The notes beneath the pieces were generated by a model. The model was not told the origin of the DNA and ran no database searches. It saw nothing but the letters and a program-made list of their open reading frames with translations. Of a stretch of DNA of 64,000 nucleotides, positions 45,801 through 54,914 are shown piece after piece. This DNA is from Bacteriovoracaceae bacterium (GTDB lineage Bacteria > Bdellovibrionota > Bacteriovoracia > Bacteriovoracales > Bacteriovoracaceae), in NCBI GenBank assembly GCA_947377285.1, contig CANCFT010000002.1:155025-219024 (forward strand), given 5' to 3'. The position numbers and the translations under genes were made by a program. Each line of letters starts with the position of its first letter. Position 1 is the first letter of the stretch.

Positions 45801-48800
45801 AACTTGCTTCACCTTGATCAATTCCTAAATAATGAAGTTTAACTTGAGCTTGTGTCCAAGCGAGATTAGAAGTTCTTTCAAAAGTAGAAGGATCAAAATA
45901 TTTTTCTGCAAGATTTATTATTTCTTCACGATTATTTCCAATAACCGTTGAGAAAATGATTGTCGCCGTGGCCCCAGGTTCAATTCTTATTCTGGTTCTT
46001 AAACTTACAACTGGATCAAGAACTGATCCAGTTGTATTTGATAGTTTTTTATTTTCTAAAATAATTGGATTTCGAATAGTTCTACCTCTACCAATAAATT
46101 TTAATCGATCTGTTTCATATTCAATATCTCCAATGGCATTGTTATCTGCACTCATTACATGGGCCATCCAAATAGGTATATCTTTTGCTGAGCGAGGTCT
46201 TCGCGTTGCAATTACCGATGAAGCTTCAGGATAAAATTCTGTTTGCACAAAAAGATTTGAAAAAGTTGGATGTGCAATATCTGCGGCCTGAGTATTCAGG
46301 ACAACTTCTGAATAAGTAGTCACTTCTATAACTCTTACGACAGATGCATTATTAGTTAAACTCAACTTTCGCATCTCAGCGTTATCTTCAGGAGAAACTA
46401 TAATTTCCAAATGTGTTTTGATTAATTTATCTACTCTTTCAATGTGTGCTCGGTCTTCTGTATAAGTAACTTCGTAATTGTCTGCTTCAATACAAGTCGG
46501 CTGAAATCCAGCCGACCAAATAAATTGAGAATGGATATCTCTTAAAAAAACATAACTGCCCCAATGATCTCTAGTTGTATCTTCACGCCATCTAGTTACA
46601 GATAAATCATCTATTCTACTAGACCCCGAACCAGAGGTCGTCAACATTACTGAATAATGACCATTTGAAAGTAGATGCGTTCTTGGTACACGATGGTGAG
46701 GAGAGAAATACCGACGAGCTGATCCAATACCACCGTCATGAATATGGGAGATTTTAATAGTCTCAGGTCGTGTTTTCGCTATTGCAATATTTTTTGGAGT
46801 TCTTTCTTGAAGCAATAATTCACTCGATTGAATAATCGGTTCGCGATGAAAACGTTCGACCATAATTCCTTTATGAAGAATATTAGAAATAGCAACTAAT
46901 GACATTCCCTGGTGGTGGGCCATATAAGCTTTTACGACTGCCGAATTAACTTTTTCAGGAAGCCTTGATTTCGTAAAATCTATTGATTCATAAAACCCAA
47001 ATGGGCCATCTGCTTTAATCAAAATTAATTGTTCAAGATTTTTCACTGCACTTTGAGCATCAATCATTCCGGCTAGTACTGTTGCATATGGAGCAATAAC
47101 TAAATCTTTACCAATCCCCCGTTTGAACGCCAAATCTGGGACGCCGAAATTTGAATATTGGTAAGTGAGGTGTAGATCGCGAGCGTTATAAGCAGATTCT
47201 GACATCCCCCACGGTATTGAATTTTTTTCTGCATAACTCATTTGCTTTTTTACTATTAATCTATTTGTTTGTTCAAGTAAACTTGGTGTTGGTGTATTCA
47301 TGACTAAGGAAGGCATCAGGTATTCAAACATTGAACCTGACCATGAGATAAGTGCAACTCCTTTATTCATTGAGGTCAGTGCTCGTCCCAAACGAAACCA
47401 ATGGGATACAGGAACATCACCTTTGGCAACGGCCACAAAACTTAAGAGTCTTGCTTCAGAAGCTAATAAGTCATAAAAACTTGAATCCAAAGTAGAATCA
47501 AACATTCTATAACCGATTGAAAAAAGCTTTCTGGTTGGGTCATAAAGAAAACTAAAATCCATATCGTAGAAAAGTTCACGGCTCAAAACTTGAATTTTAT
47601 GCAATCGTTCTCGAAGTTCTTGAATAGTAAAATCTCTATTTGATTTAAAATGAAAATAATCTCTAGCATGGCTTTCTATTTCAGCGTGAATAAGATTTAC
47701 CCAATTGTGTATTTCATTATTTAAATCTGCATGAATTTTTCCACCATAAAAGCTCACCTCATTTAATAAAAAAGAGGAACGAGAAATAAGTAGATCCCAG
47801 TCTACTGCTTTTTTATCTTTAAGGCTTTGAGGCTTTGATAAGATTCTTTTTAAATCAACTAAAATTGAATCTACTAAAAAATCAGACTCACCCAAGAATG
47901 CGATAGTTAACAATCGTAAACTATCGTCAATCCCCTTTAAATAATGATTATAAATTGCTTCTTCGTTATCAAGACTTTGAGATATTTCCTCACAACTTTG
48001 AGCTACAGCTAAAAGATGACCGGCAAGATTTCCATTATCAACAGAAGAAATATAACGAGGCTCTAGGGCTTCTTTGGTAGTGGTTTCATACCAATTATAA
48101 AAATGCCCATTATAGCGAGGAAGATTTTGCATATTTGAAAGTGTAGACTCTAATCTTTCAACCATTTCATGAATACCAATCCATCCAAAATCCCGGGCAG
48201 AAATAACTGATAATAAATATAAACCAAAATTTGTGGGAGAGCTTCTATGGGCAATAACCGGTTCTGGAATTTCTTGAAAGTTATCAGGTGGAAGATGATT
48301 TTCATTAGAATTGACAAAATTTGAAAAAAATCTCCAAGTTTTCCTAGCAGTATTTCTATAAATAAGAATTTCATTTTCTGTGATTGGTAATGACTCATCT
48401 TTGTGAATTGGAAGACTAATTTTCCAGGCGACAAAAGGAGCAGAAAACCAAAGTATAAAAAATGGAGTAATATAGATCCAAGTTTCTAAGGAGTGAGAAA
48501 TTAAATAAATAAAAATTACCAATAAAAATATTTGCGACCAAAACATTCTTTTAAAAAAACTAAGAAAGTTTATGTTAGCACTGTTTCTAGATTGAGCACT
48601 TGTCATCCATTCTAGCAATTTCTTTTTTGTAAAAACCATCCTGATAAATGTTTTGAGAATTGCATCGCCATGAACCCATGCATGATATGGGATAAATATT
48701 ATATTTAAGAAAAAGCGGCTTAGTCCCAAATATAAATCATTCCCAGCTGAATTTAATTGAACCCAAAATGGAATTTTTTTCCTCCACGAAAAAAGCCCTT

Positions 48801-51348
48801 CGAAAAATGGCAACAGATGAGGAAAAGACAAACTTAAAAGGATAAGGATTAAAAGTGGGAACACTGTGTATATAGTTACATGAAAAAGAGCATAAAAGAG
48901 ACTTATGAAAAGTGCAAAAAGAACTGGCGCAAATATTGATCTTCGCAAATTATCAACCATCTTCCATCTCCCAATTACGGAGATAGAGTTCCCTGCACGC
49001 CCTATAATCCAAGGGAATAATTGCCAATCCCCTCTGGTCCAACGGTGATTTCGAGCTACAGCAACTTCAAAATTAGATGGAAATTCTTCAAATAATTCGA
49101 CATCACTGACAAGTCCACAGCGAGCAAAATTTCCTTCATAGAGATCATGACTTAAAAGTCTGTTTTCTGGCGTTCGTTCTTTGAGTGCTTGTTCAAAAAC
49201 ATCTACATTATAAATTCCTTTTCCTGTATAAGAGCCTTCACCAAATAAATCTTGATAAACATCAGAGACAGTAAAAGCATAAGGGTCTATTCCACATGGG
49301 CCAGAGGAAAGTCTTTGAAAAAATGAACTTTCAGATTTCCTTGAAAGCATGGGGGTAATTCGTGGTTGTAAAATACCATAACCTTCAACAACTCGATTAA
49401 GAGCGGAATCGAATTGGGGTTGATTAAGAGGATGGGCAATAGTCCCAACTAACTGACCAACTGAACCTCTAGGTAACTTTGTGTCTGCGTCTAATGTAAT
49501 AACATATTTAATATTTTCAGGAAGATTGAAATTTCGATCTTGCGGTGACACAAAGTTTGTATCAGTAGCACCTCTTAGTAATCGGTTAAACTCATGGAGT
49601 TTTCCTCGTTTGCGCTCCCACCCCATCCATTTCTGCTCGCTTTGATTCCATTTCCTAAAGCGGTGTAAAAGTTTAAAACGCTTTTTCCCATCGGCCATAA
49701 GCCCATATTTAAGATTCAGATTTTCAATAGAATTCAATGCTGTATTTAAAAGAATATCATCGTTGAGATTATGTTCCGTTAAAGAATCTCGCCAATCTGT
49801 TAACAAGGAAAAATAGACTGCACCGTCTGGATTAGAAAGATAATGAACTTCTAATTGCTCTACCTGACTAGGTATATCATCTAAGTTAATGAGCATCGAA
49901 GGTATGACTACATATGTTTTATATTCAACTGGAATGCCTTTTGATAAATCTAATCTTGGCAAATGGCGAGGTGGCAGTAAAAAAACAGTTAGTCGATTTA
50001 CTATCGTAATGGCCAATTCTGCAGCAGGAAATAATCCTAAAAAACCAAGAAGTGAAAAAAAAGAATTATTCAGACTAATATTTGCCCTTAAACTCAATGC
50101 TGAAAACAATAAAGTTAGTGAGATGATACTTCCGAGAAAAAACATTTCACGGTGTGCAATATAGTTTCGTAAGAAAAAATTTTTAAATTTTAATTTAAAA
50201 TGTATTTCTTTTTCAAATTCATATCGACCTGAAGTTAAAAGAAAGTACCCTAAATCAGAACTTTTAGGATTAGAACTAGGTTTTTTAGTTTTTCTTACCA
50301 ACGCTTTAGCAATTTCTTGCTCTGAAAGTTTTGTTCCTCGTGCTAATTCTTCTAAACTATGTCGATAATTATCCCTAGTGAAAAAATCCATCAAAGGATA
50401 AACAGGATTCTCCCTAAATATTTCATCAACCAAACTTACTTCTTCAAAAAAATCTCGCCAGTCGATTGCAGACATTAGCCGCATACTATTTATAATATTT
50501 ATGACTGTAATATTTGTTTTAGTTTGTTCTTGATGCTCTTCTTGAACGATCTGATCAACAATCACACCTTCTCTCGTAAGCTTTTCTTCAAGCCACTTTA
50601 AAACACTTACGACATCGCCTTCTTTAAATCTTAATCGTTGAACAAGTTCAACTGAAAAAACTATATTTAATTTTATTGAATTTAAATATTGAATTATTTC
50701 TTTGGGAGTACGATTTGAATCTAGTGATAATCCTAAGAGTTCATCAGCAATTAAGTCTGCTTCTAATCTCGCATTTTGTCCATTGACGATTGAAACGGCT
50801 AATCTTTTTAAATTTTCAACCAACACAACTCGAAGAGAAATAGCAAGTGCCCACAACTCCCCCATCGTTAAAGGCTGAATTCTTTGATAGGCTTTAACCA
50901 TTAATTTTAATTTCTCTGGTGTAAAATGGGAATCAGTATGCGCAACATAATCCCATGCAATAGCATAGACTCTTGGCAAACCATGAAATTCTTTTCCTGA
51001 TAGTTTTGGCAATTCTTTATAAAACTCTGGCGGTAAATGTTCTCGTATGTCCTTAATTTGTTCTTCAATTATGTAGAAATTATCAATTAACCATTCAGCT
51101 GCCGGAGTTATCGCTCTTTCTAAGCGAACTGCTTCAATAATTTGCTCAAAAGAATAGACAAGTATATTTTCATTTTCTTCAACGATCGCGCTTAAGTTTA
51201 TACATTTTCGACCAGAATAAAGAACATGCTTATGGGCCCTTCCTTCAGCAAACTTCTCAAGTTGAGAAATATTAAAAAGTTCCTCTCGAATGGGATTTTT
51301 AATTTGATTAAATACATTTGGGTCTTTTTTTTTGTTTTTAAATTGCAA
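42829..51348 (-). CDS. ndvB: Cyclic beta-1,2-glucan synthase (NdvB/Cgs-like), giant
   Basis: 2839 residues, matching the roughly 2850 residues of NdvB and Brucella Cgs. Starts with TTG at 51348 (AAGG seven bases upstream; the next Met is far inside). Two clusters of membrane helices: about 403-460 and about 800-990. The GT84 domain between them carries ITLDADTKLPRG (about residue 617) and RWTRGDWQLFPWI (about 768). A glucoamylase-like region follows (about 1010-1450), and a GH94-type phosphorylase domain makes up the second half (GGGDWNDGMNRVGHEGKGES about 2519). The protein polymerises UDP-glucose and closes the ring of periplasmic glucan. It is in line with an importer gene set on the same strand. 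Confidence 0.93.
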   Translation of the reverse strand: MQFKNKKKDPNVFNQIKNPIREELFNISQLEKFAEGRAHKHVLYSGRKCINLSAIVEENENILVYSFEQIIEAVRLERAITPAAEWLIDNFYIIEEQIKDIREHLPPEFYKELPKLSGKEFHGLPRVYAIAWDYVAHTDSHFTPEKLKLMVKAYQRIQPLTMGELWALAISLRVVLVENLKRLAVSIVNGQNARLEADLIADELLGLSLDSNRTPKEIIQYLNSIKLNIVFSVELVQRLRFKEGDVVSVLKWLEEKLTREGVIVDQIVQEEHQEQTKTNITVINIINSMRLMSAIDWRDFFEEVSLVDEIFRENPVYPLMDFFTRDNYRHSLEELARGTKLSEQEIAKALVRKTKKPSSNPKSSDLGYFLLTSGRYEFEKEIHFKLKFKNFFLRNYIAHREMFFLGSIISLTLLFSALSLRANISLNNSFFSLLGFLGLFPAAELAITIVNRLTVFLLPPRHLPRLDLSKGIPVEYKTYVVIPSMLINLDDIPSQVEQLEVHYLSNPDGAVYFSLLTDWRDSLTEHNLNDDILLNTALNSIENLNLKYGLMADGKKRFKLLHRFRKWNQSEQKWMGWERKRGKLHEFNRLLRGATDTNFVSPQDRNFNLPENIKYVITLDADTKLPRGSVGQLVGTIAHPLNQPQFDSALNRVVEGYGILQPRITPMLSRKSESSFFQRLSSGPCGIDPYAFTVSDVYQDLFGEGSYTGKGIYNVDVFEQALKERTPENRLLSHDLYEGNFARCGLVSDVELFEEFPSNFEVAVARNHRWTRGDWQLFPWIIGRAGNSISVIGRWKMVDNLRRSIFAPVLFALFISLFYALFHVTIYTVFPLLILILLSLSFPHLLPFFEGLFSWRKKIPFWVQLNSAGNDLYLGLSRFFLNIIFIPYHAWVHGDAILKTFIRMVFTKKKLLEWMTSAQSRNSANINFLSFFKRMFWSQIFLLVIFIYLISHSLETWIYITPFFILWFSAPFVAWKISLPIHKDESLPITENEILIYRNTARKTWRFFSNFVNSNENHLPPDNFQEIPEPVIAHRSSPTNFGLYLLSVISARDFGWIGIHEMVERLESTLSNMQNLPRYNGHFYNWYETTTKEALEPRYISSVDNGNLAGHLLAVAQSCEEISQSLDNEEAIYNHYLKGIDDSLRLLTIAFLGESDFLVDSILVDLKRILSKPQSLKDKKAVDWDLLISRSSFLLNEVSFYGGKIHADLNNEIHNWVNLIHAEIESHARDYFHFKSNRDFTIQELRERLHKIQVLSRELFYDMDFSFLYDPTRKLFSIGYRMFDSTLDSSFYDLLASEARLLSFVAVAKGDVPVSHWFRLGRALTSMNKGVALISWSGSMFEYLMPSLVMNTPTPSLLEQTNRLIVKKQMSYAEKNSIPWGMSESAYNARDLHLTYQYSNFGVPDLAFKRGIGKDLVIAPYATVLAGMIDAQSAVKNLEQLILIKADGPFGFYESIDFTKSRLPEKVNSAVVKAYMAHHQGMSLVAISNILHKGIMVERFHREPIIQSSELLLQERTPKNIAIAKTRPETIKISHIHDGGIGSARRYFSPHHRVPRTHLLSNGHYSVMLTTSGSGSSRIDDLSVTRWREDTTRDHWGSYVFLRDIHSQFIWSAGFQPTCIEADNYEVTYTEDRAHIERVDKLIKTHLEIIVSPEDNAEMRKLSLTNNASVVRVIEVTTYSEVVLNTQAADIAHPTFSNLFVQTEFYPEASSVIATRRPRSAKDIPIWMAHVMSADNNAIGDIEYETDRLKFIGRGRTIRNPIILENKKLSNTTGSVLDPVVSLRTRIRIEPGATATIIFSTVIGNNREEIINLAEKYFDPSTFERTSNLAWTQAQVKLHYLGIDQGEASLFQQLANRILYLDSSLRATSEQLKENKKNVTSLWAHGISGDFPIVLVRISELDQRSIVRQVLLAHEYWLSKRLIVDIIILNEKINSYSQELQDSLVAMVAARKIISGNYVPKSLGKIFLLRADILPPGDLELIVASARAILIGRLGSLSDQVKRTLRKVEKSNDLSGIKITQSNAAIVNSPITISPLDFDNGLGGFSKDGLEYIIHLKNNLSTPAPWINVVANSQFGFHVSESGAGSTWSMNSRENQLTPWSNDPVSDPTGDCFYFYDEDLRELWGPTLNPIRIKNAEYLIKHGQGYSQFETKHLGINSQLTQVVHKDLPVKISQIFLKNETNSIRHIEITSYVEWVLSFSKSSSISTIVTDYDIQSKCLTAYNTWNQEFGSRIAFASFLEGNDSWTGSRLEFIGRNGNLEMPNGLLKREKFSGKTGAGLDACSAIKKRVTIQPNSECIIEFILGQVDDSQKVKTIINDIINQKFDKIYQDVLLNWVDILEKIQVETPDLSMNIMLNRWLLYQTIVCRLWSRTAFYQAGGAFGFRDQLQDSMAVIWTNPQMIKDQILRAASRQFIEGDVQHWWHMPSGRGVRTHFSDDLLWLPYVVTYYLEFTNDLSILDETISYLTGPELLADQEDYYFTPENAHERSSLFEHCARAIDRSLPVGVHGLPLIGGGDWNDGMNRVGHEGKGESVWLAWFLISNLREFSKLAELRNDNHRALSWRSHSEKLKLSIEENGWDGDWYRRAFYDDGAPLGSAGNSECKIDSLAQSWGIISKAADPKRVEHAMKSVEQYLVKENSKMILLLTPPFDKEIHDPGYIKGYIPGVRENGGQYSHAAIWCILAYVGLKDGKRAVELFSMINPINHALSPKDMEIYKVEPYVIAADIYSSSPHEGRGGWTWYTGSSGWMYTSGLVSILGFKILGDKLLIEPNIHPEWDKYKITYKYKSSTYIIEVKNPKHLSNGKSRLSVDGMIIEDAQDWIDLIDDQLVHYIGVELLDK

Positions 51349-51554
51349 TGAATGACCTTGGTATTATGATTAGAAAAAATCAAGATTTCTTATCTATCCA
51401 AAAATACCCAATTCACAAAGAACCAAATTGTCCCGACAAATTTCCTTAGATTAGAAAATTTGCCTCACCTACATTTATTCTATGCTTTCATTCTTTTGGC
51501 ATTATATGTGCAGCAATATAGTTATTAGTTTGCTTTTTTATCAAGGAGATTTTA

Positions 51555-52133
51555 ATGATAGAAAAAAGCAATATACTCCATGATCGAAAAATCGCCATAC
51601 TCGCGACAGATGGCTTTGACGAGTCACAATTATTTTCACCCAAAAAGGCACTTGAAGAAGCTGGTGCAGAAGTTATTATTGTTTCTCTAAAAGAAGGACA
51701 AATCAAAGGATGGACCGCAGATCATTGGGGAAAAAGTATCAATGTAGATGCAACTGTCAATAATTCAACTTCTGATGATTTTGACGGTCTAGTTATTCCA
51801 GGTGGTGAAAAAAATCCCGAAAGTTTGTGCCATAATAAAAATGCTGTCGAATTTGTTAAGGATTTTATCAATGAAGGGAAATCCGTCGCCTTTATTTGTC
51901 ATGGCTCTCAAGTGTTACTAGAGAGCGGGCTTAGTAAAGGTCGAACTCTCACATCATGGCCTACTTTAAAAAACAAATTTATTCAATCCGGCGCAAATTG
52001 GAAAGATGATGAGGTTGTTGTTCATAAAGGAATTATTTCAAGTCAATGTCCCTATGATAATCCTAAATTTAATAAAAAAATGATCGAGGGATTCTCCATA
52101 AGTCCAAGGTGTAATAAATCAAGTCTTCACTAA
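51555..52133 (+). CDS. DJ-1/PfpI-family protein
   Basis: 192 residues, cytoplasmic. Typical segments: KIAILATDGFDESQLFSPKK, AGAEVIIVSL, DFDGLVIPGG, and the nucleophile elbow VAFICHGSQVLLESG with the conserved cysteine. Closest to the YhbO/PfpI group of stress proteins, described as protein or nucleotide deglycases, chaperones or proteases. AAGGAG is six bases before the ATG, an excellent site. The 206-bp region between ndvB and this gene is divergent and must carry promoters for both. The next gene begins 51 bases downstream. Confidence 0.9.
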   Translation: MIEKSNILHDRKIAILATDGFDESQLFSPKKALEEAGAEVIIVSLKEGQIKGWTADHWGKSINVDATVNNSTSDDFDGLVIPGGEKNPESLCHNKNAVEFVKDFINEGKSVAFICHGSQVLLESGLSKGRTLTSWPTLKNKFIQSGANWKDDEVVVHKGIISSQCPYDNPKFNKKMIEGFSISPRCNKSSLH

Positions 52134-52184
52134 TGAGTAAATCCATGTAAGAATTTTATAAATAATTCTTTCAAAGGTTCGCTC

Positions 52185-52877
52185 ATGAGTTCAGTTCATC
52201 AGTTTCAAGGAATCTATCGCCATTACTTGGCCCGCTTAATTAGAAGTCGCCCTCATTTATTTTTAGCTTTTTTATTTGGTCTATTAGTCGAACTTTTTTT
52301 TCCACATACACTTTCAAGTCTGACAATTACCCGTCACATTATTGCACTAAACTCTGGTGCAATTCTCTATATATTGATGACTTCACAGATGATGTTCTTT
52401 TCTAATGAAGAAAAAATGCTAAAGCGTCTTGAGAAACAAGATGAAGGCCAAGGAGTCATTTTATTTTTAGCACTAGGTGCAGTTACTACTAGTCTCGTAG
52501 CGATTGTCTCAGAACTCTCAATGGCCCGTGAGCTCCATGGATTTTTAAGATATGAACATATTGCTCTGGCCGCTTTAACAATAATAACCTCATGGAGCTT
52601 TATACATCTTATTTTTGCTATTCATTATGCTCATGCCTATTATTTAAATTTATCAAATAATCTAATTCCTGGACTTATTTTTCCTGGAACTGAAAATCCG
52701 GATTATATCGATTTTCTCTATTTTGCCAGTGTTATAGGTACTTCTGGGCAAACGGCAGATGTGAGTTTTAGTTCTCAAAACTTAAGAAGAATTGGTGCTA
52801 TTCATTGTGTATTTTCATTTTTCTTCAATACAACGATTTTAGCTTTAACAATAAATATTGCTTCAGGATTATTTTAA
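52185..52877 (+). CDS. DUF1345 membrane protein
   Basis: 230 residues with about five hydrophobic segments (about 24-42, 55-75, 93-115, 122-145 and the C-terminal helix). The conserved HYAHAYYLN, GLIFPGTENPDYIDFLYFA and SGQTADVSF strings fit what I know of DUF1345, an uncharacterised integral membrane family of Proteobacteria. AAGG lies seven bases before the ATG. It ends in a nine-base overlap with the convergent TolC-type gene. No function is known. Confidence 0.8.
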   Translation: MSSVHQFQGIYRHYLARLIRSRPHLFLAFLFGLLVELFFPHTLSSLTITRHIIALNSGAILYILMTSQMMFFSNEEKMLKRLEKQDEGQGVILFLALGAVTTSLVAIVSELSMARELHGFLRYEHIALAALTIITSWSFIHLIFAIHYAHAYYLNLSNNLIPGLIFPGTENPDYIDFLYFASVIGTSGQTADVSFSSQNLRRIGAIHCVFSFFFNTTILALTINIASGLF

Positions 52878-54221
52878 AAGCGGATCAACTTCCACTCCGG
52901 CCGCCTCAGAGAGATGTGCCCAAGACATTTGGTAGCGATAAAGTGACTCATAATAGTCTTTGAAGACTAAAGCCCTCGTTGTATAAGCATCGATGATATC
53001 TTTTGCAGGGGTAAGACCAAGGCCTACAGATGTTTCAATATTAGTTAACCATTTCTTTGCCGATTTATAAGCCTTCTTCAATGTCTCTGCCCGCATCTGT
53101 GCTTCTTCAACTTCCATATACGACTTGTTTAATAAAACCTTTAATCCTTCTTCGGCAAAAAGTTGTTTAGATTTTAATTCTGCAATTTCTAAAACTAATT
53201 TATCTTGTTTTGATTTCCCTACGCCAAAATCTATATCCCAAGTTAATCCAACACCAGCGGCGACACTGCTGTGATTATAGGTATCATAGATAAATGGATT
53301 GTTTTGGGCAGTTCGCTGATTAGTCTGGGCATAATCATATTTAAGGAGAGCGCCAAAAACTGGACGAGTTGCTTTTTGCTCACTAGTCAATAAACTAGAT
53401 TTTGCTTCTATTCCATACCCGACTTTTAAAAGATCTGGAGTAGATCGATTCATTAAGTCTAAATAATAAGCAAATTCTTTGAGTTCTCGTGGATCCATTT
53501 CAATCCACTGTCTTTCATTGGCAACAGCATTAGCTGGATCCAGCATTAAAGTTTCACCAATATAAAAAGCTACACCCATTTGGGCCAGTTTTACACTTTT
53601 GGCAATCTCAATCTTTTTTTCTTCAACTTGGTATTTAAAAACTTCTAGCCGTAGCAGGTCCTCTTTTTTCCCTTTTTTATTGTCTTCTAGGGCCTTGACC
53701 GCCGACTCTAAGTCTTTATGAGTGTCACTGACAAAATCCATGAGGGACATAGCGTATTGCCAGCCATAGTAGGCTTCTTTTAATTTTAAAATGATTTCGT
53801 TTTGTTTTTTTGTTTGATCAAGTTTATTAATTTCAATATTGAGATTGGCCGCTTTGGATAAATCATTTCCTCTTCCCCAAACAAATAAGGGAATTTTTGC
53901 TTCAATACTTCCAATCCACTCAGCTCCCCAAGTGCTTTGGTCGACAAAGCCAGCGTAATTTCCTTTTTTACCATTAATTGGTCCAACTCCAACTGTACTA
54001 CTGATTTTGGGAAATAATTCCCCTTTAATCAATGTTAAGTCGGTCTTTGCTATTTCTGATTGAAAGCCAGTCGTTTTAATTTCTAAGTTATTTTTAAGTG
54101 CTAAGTTTATAGCGTCTTTTAAACTAACTACTCGAGCGGGAGTAGCGACTTCCTCAGCATGCAAGTCTGCTGGAGACATTACTGCAGACATTATTACTAA
54201 AAGTAGAAGGAGCGTTTTCAT
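52869..54221 (-). CDS. TolC-family outer membrane channel protein
   Basis: 450 residues. Signal peptide ends near LHAEE. The TolC pattern is a repeated helical-barrel build: VSLKDAINLALKNNLEIKT at the start, long coiled-coil segments (AANLNIEINKLDQTKKQNEI and QDKLVLEIAELKSKQLF) and beta-strand parts such as AGVGLTWDIDFGVGKSK. It is a probable exit duct for an export system. Its ATG lies within the stop of the MlaC-like gene (TAATG), so they are coupled. The nearest inner-membrane transporter is the divergent MMPL gene. No adaptor is in this operon. Confidence 0.9.
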   Translation of the reverse strand: MKTLLLLLVIMSAVMSPADLHAEEVATPARVVSLKDAINLALKNNLEIKTTGFQSEIAKTDLTLIKGELFPKISSTVGVGPINGKKGNYAGFVDQSTWGAEWIGSIEAKIPLFVWGRGNDLSKAANLNIEINKLDQTKKQNEIILKLKEAYYGWQYAMSLMDFVSDTHKDLESAVKALEDNKKGKKEDLLRLEVFKYQVEEKKIEIAKSVKLAQMGVAFYIGETLMLDPANAVANERQWIEMDPRELKEFAYYLDLMNRSTPDLLKVGYGIEAKSSLLTSEQKATRPVFGALLKYDYAQTNQRTAQNNPFIYDTYNHSSVAAGVGLTWDIDFGVGKSKQDKLVLEIAELKSKQLFAEEGLKVLLNKSYMEVEEAQMRAETLKKAYKSAKKWLTNIETSVGLGLTPAKDIIDAYTTRALVFKDYYESLYRYQMSWAHLSEAAGVEVDPLLK

Positions 54222-54805
54222 TAGGCTTTTTTATTGGATTTGAGTTCGTTTAATCTTTTATTAAGTAAATCTTTTAGGCCACTCCAGCCTTTTTCTTTAA
54301 GTGTTTTTTGAACTTTTTCGTTGATGGTTTTAACCCAAGATTCTTCATCAATTGAGACGTCAACAACTCTCCATTCAGAGCCTATTTTTTTCAAGACATA
54401 ATCAACGTCTGTCGATTCACCTTTTTTAGAGACACTTGAGAAAACTTTGGCATCGTCTCCAGTAAGTTTTGTTTTTTTGTAAGTAATCTTAACATTTTCC
54501 AAGAATTTTGGTGCAGTTGGATAAACAGAACGCGTGATGATTTCTTTAATTGTTAATTCAAACCATTTTACATCTTGGGCACTTCTTTTAGTAAGTTCTC
54601 CGGCCAGGATGACTTTAGTCATTTCAGAAAAATCAACATGTAATTCAACTTCTTCTTTATTTTTAGTGTTTAAAAGTAAATTTTCTTTACCTACTTTTAA
54701 AAAAATATCTTTAATTAGTTCTTCAGGATTAATCGTCGCTTGTGCCGAATTTAAAATAGTTAAGCCTAAAAATAAGCAAATATTTGTCATCAATTTGTTT
54801 TTCAT
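54221..54805 (-). CDS. MlaC/Ttg2D-like periplasmic lipid-binding protein
   Basis: 194 residues from ATG 54805; the frame is open to 54859, but the signal peptide fits the internal start (NICLFLGLTILNSAQA). Family elements: GELTKRSAQDVKWFELTIKE, YPTAPKFLENVKITYKKTKL, VDYVLKKIGSEWRVVDVSID and EESWVKTINE. MlaC and HpnM carry phospholipids or hopanoid-type lipids between membranes. It is followed by a TolC-type gene in the same operon, and the MMPL/RND transporter gene faces away upstream. This grouping suggests a lipid trafficking role. Confidence 0.88.
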   Translation of the reverse strand: MKNKLMTNICLFLGLTILNSAQATINPEELIKDIFLKVGKENLLLNTKNKEEVELHVDFSEMTKVILAGELTKRSAQDVKWFELTIKEIITRSVYPTAPKFLENVKITYKKTKLTGDDAKVFSSVSKKGESTDVDYVLKKIGSEWRVVDVSIDEESWVKTINEKVQKTLKEKGWSGLKDLLNKRLNELKSNKKA

Positions 54806-54841
54806 ATTTTTCTCAATTTTGTGGTAAATGTTTATGCCACA

Positions 54842-54869
54842 GATAATAATTTTTATCACATATTGTCAA
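54842..54869 (-). promoter_or_regulatory. Candidate promoter of the MlaC-TolC operon
   Basis: On the minus strand a perfect -35 TTGACA (54869-54864) is followed by -10 candidates TATTAT (15-bp spacer) or TTATCT (17-bp spacer), about 36 bases before the ATG at 54805. It lies in the 109-bp divergent region shared with the MMPL gene. Confidence 0.45.
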
Positions 54870-54914
54870 TATTACTCGTGTACAGATTCCATAAAAAATC
54901 TTATCTAGTATTCC

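Noticed and set aside
45956..46234. 92-codon frame on the plus strand inside the cyclic glucan synthase gene
   Set aside because: It is antisense to a conserved coding region, has no ribosome site, and its residues track the reverse of the main gene.
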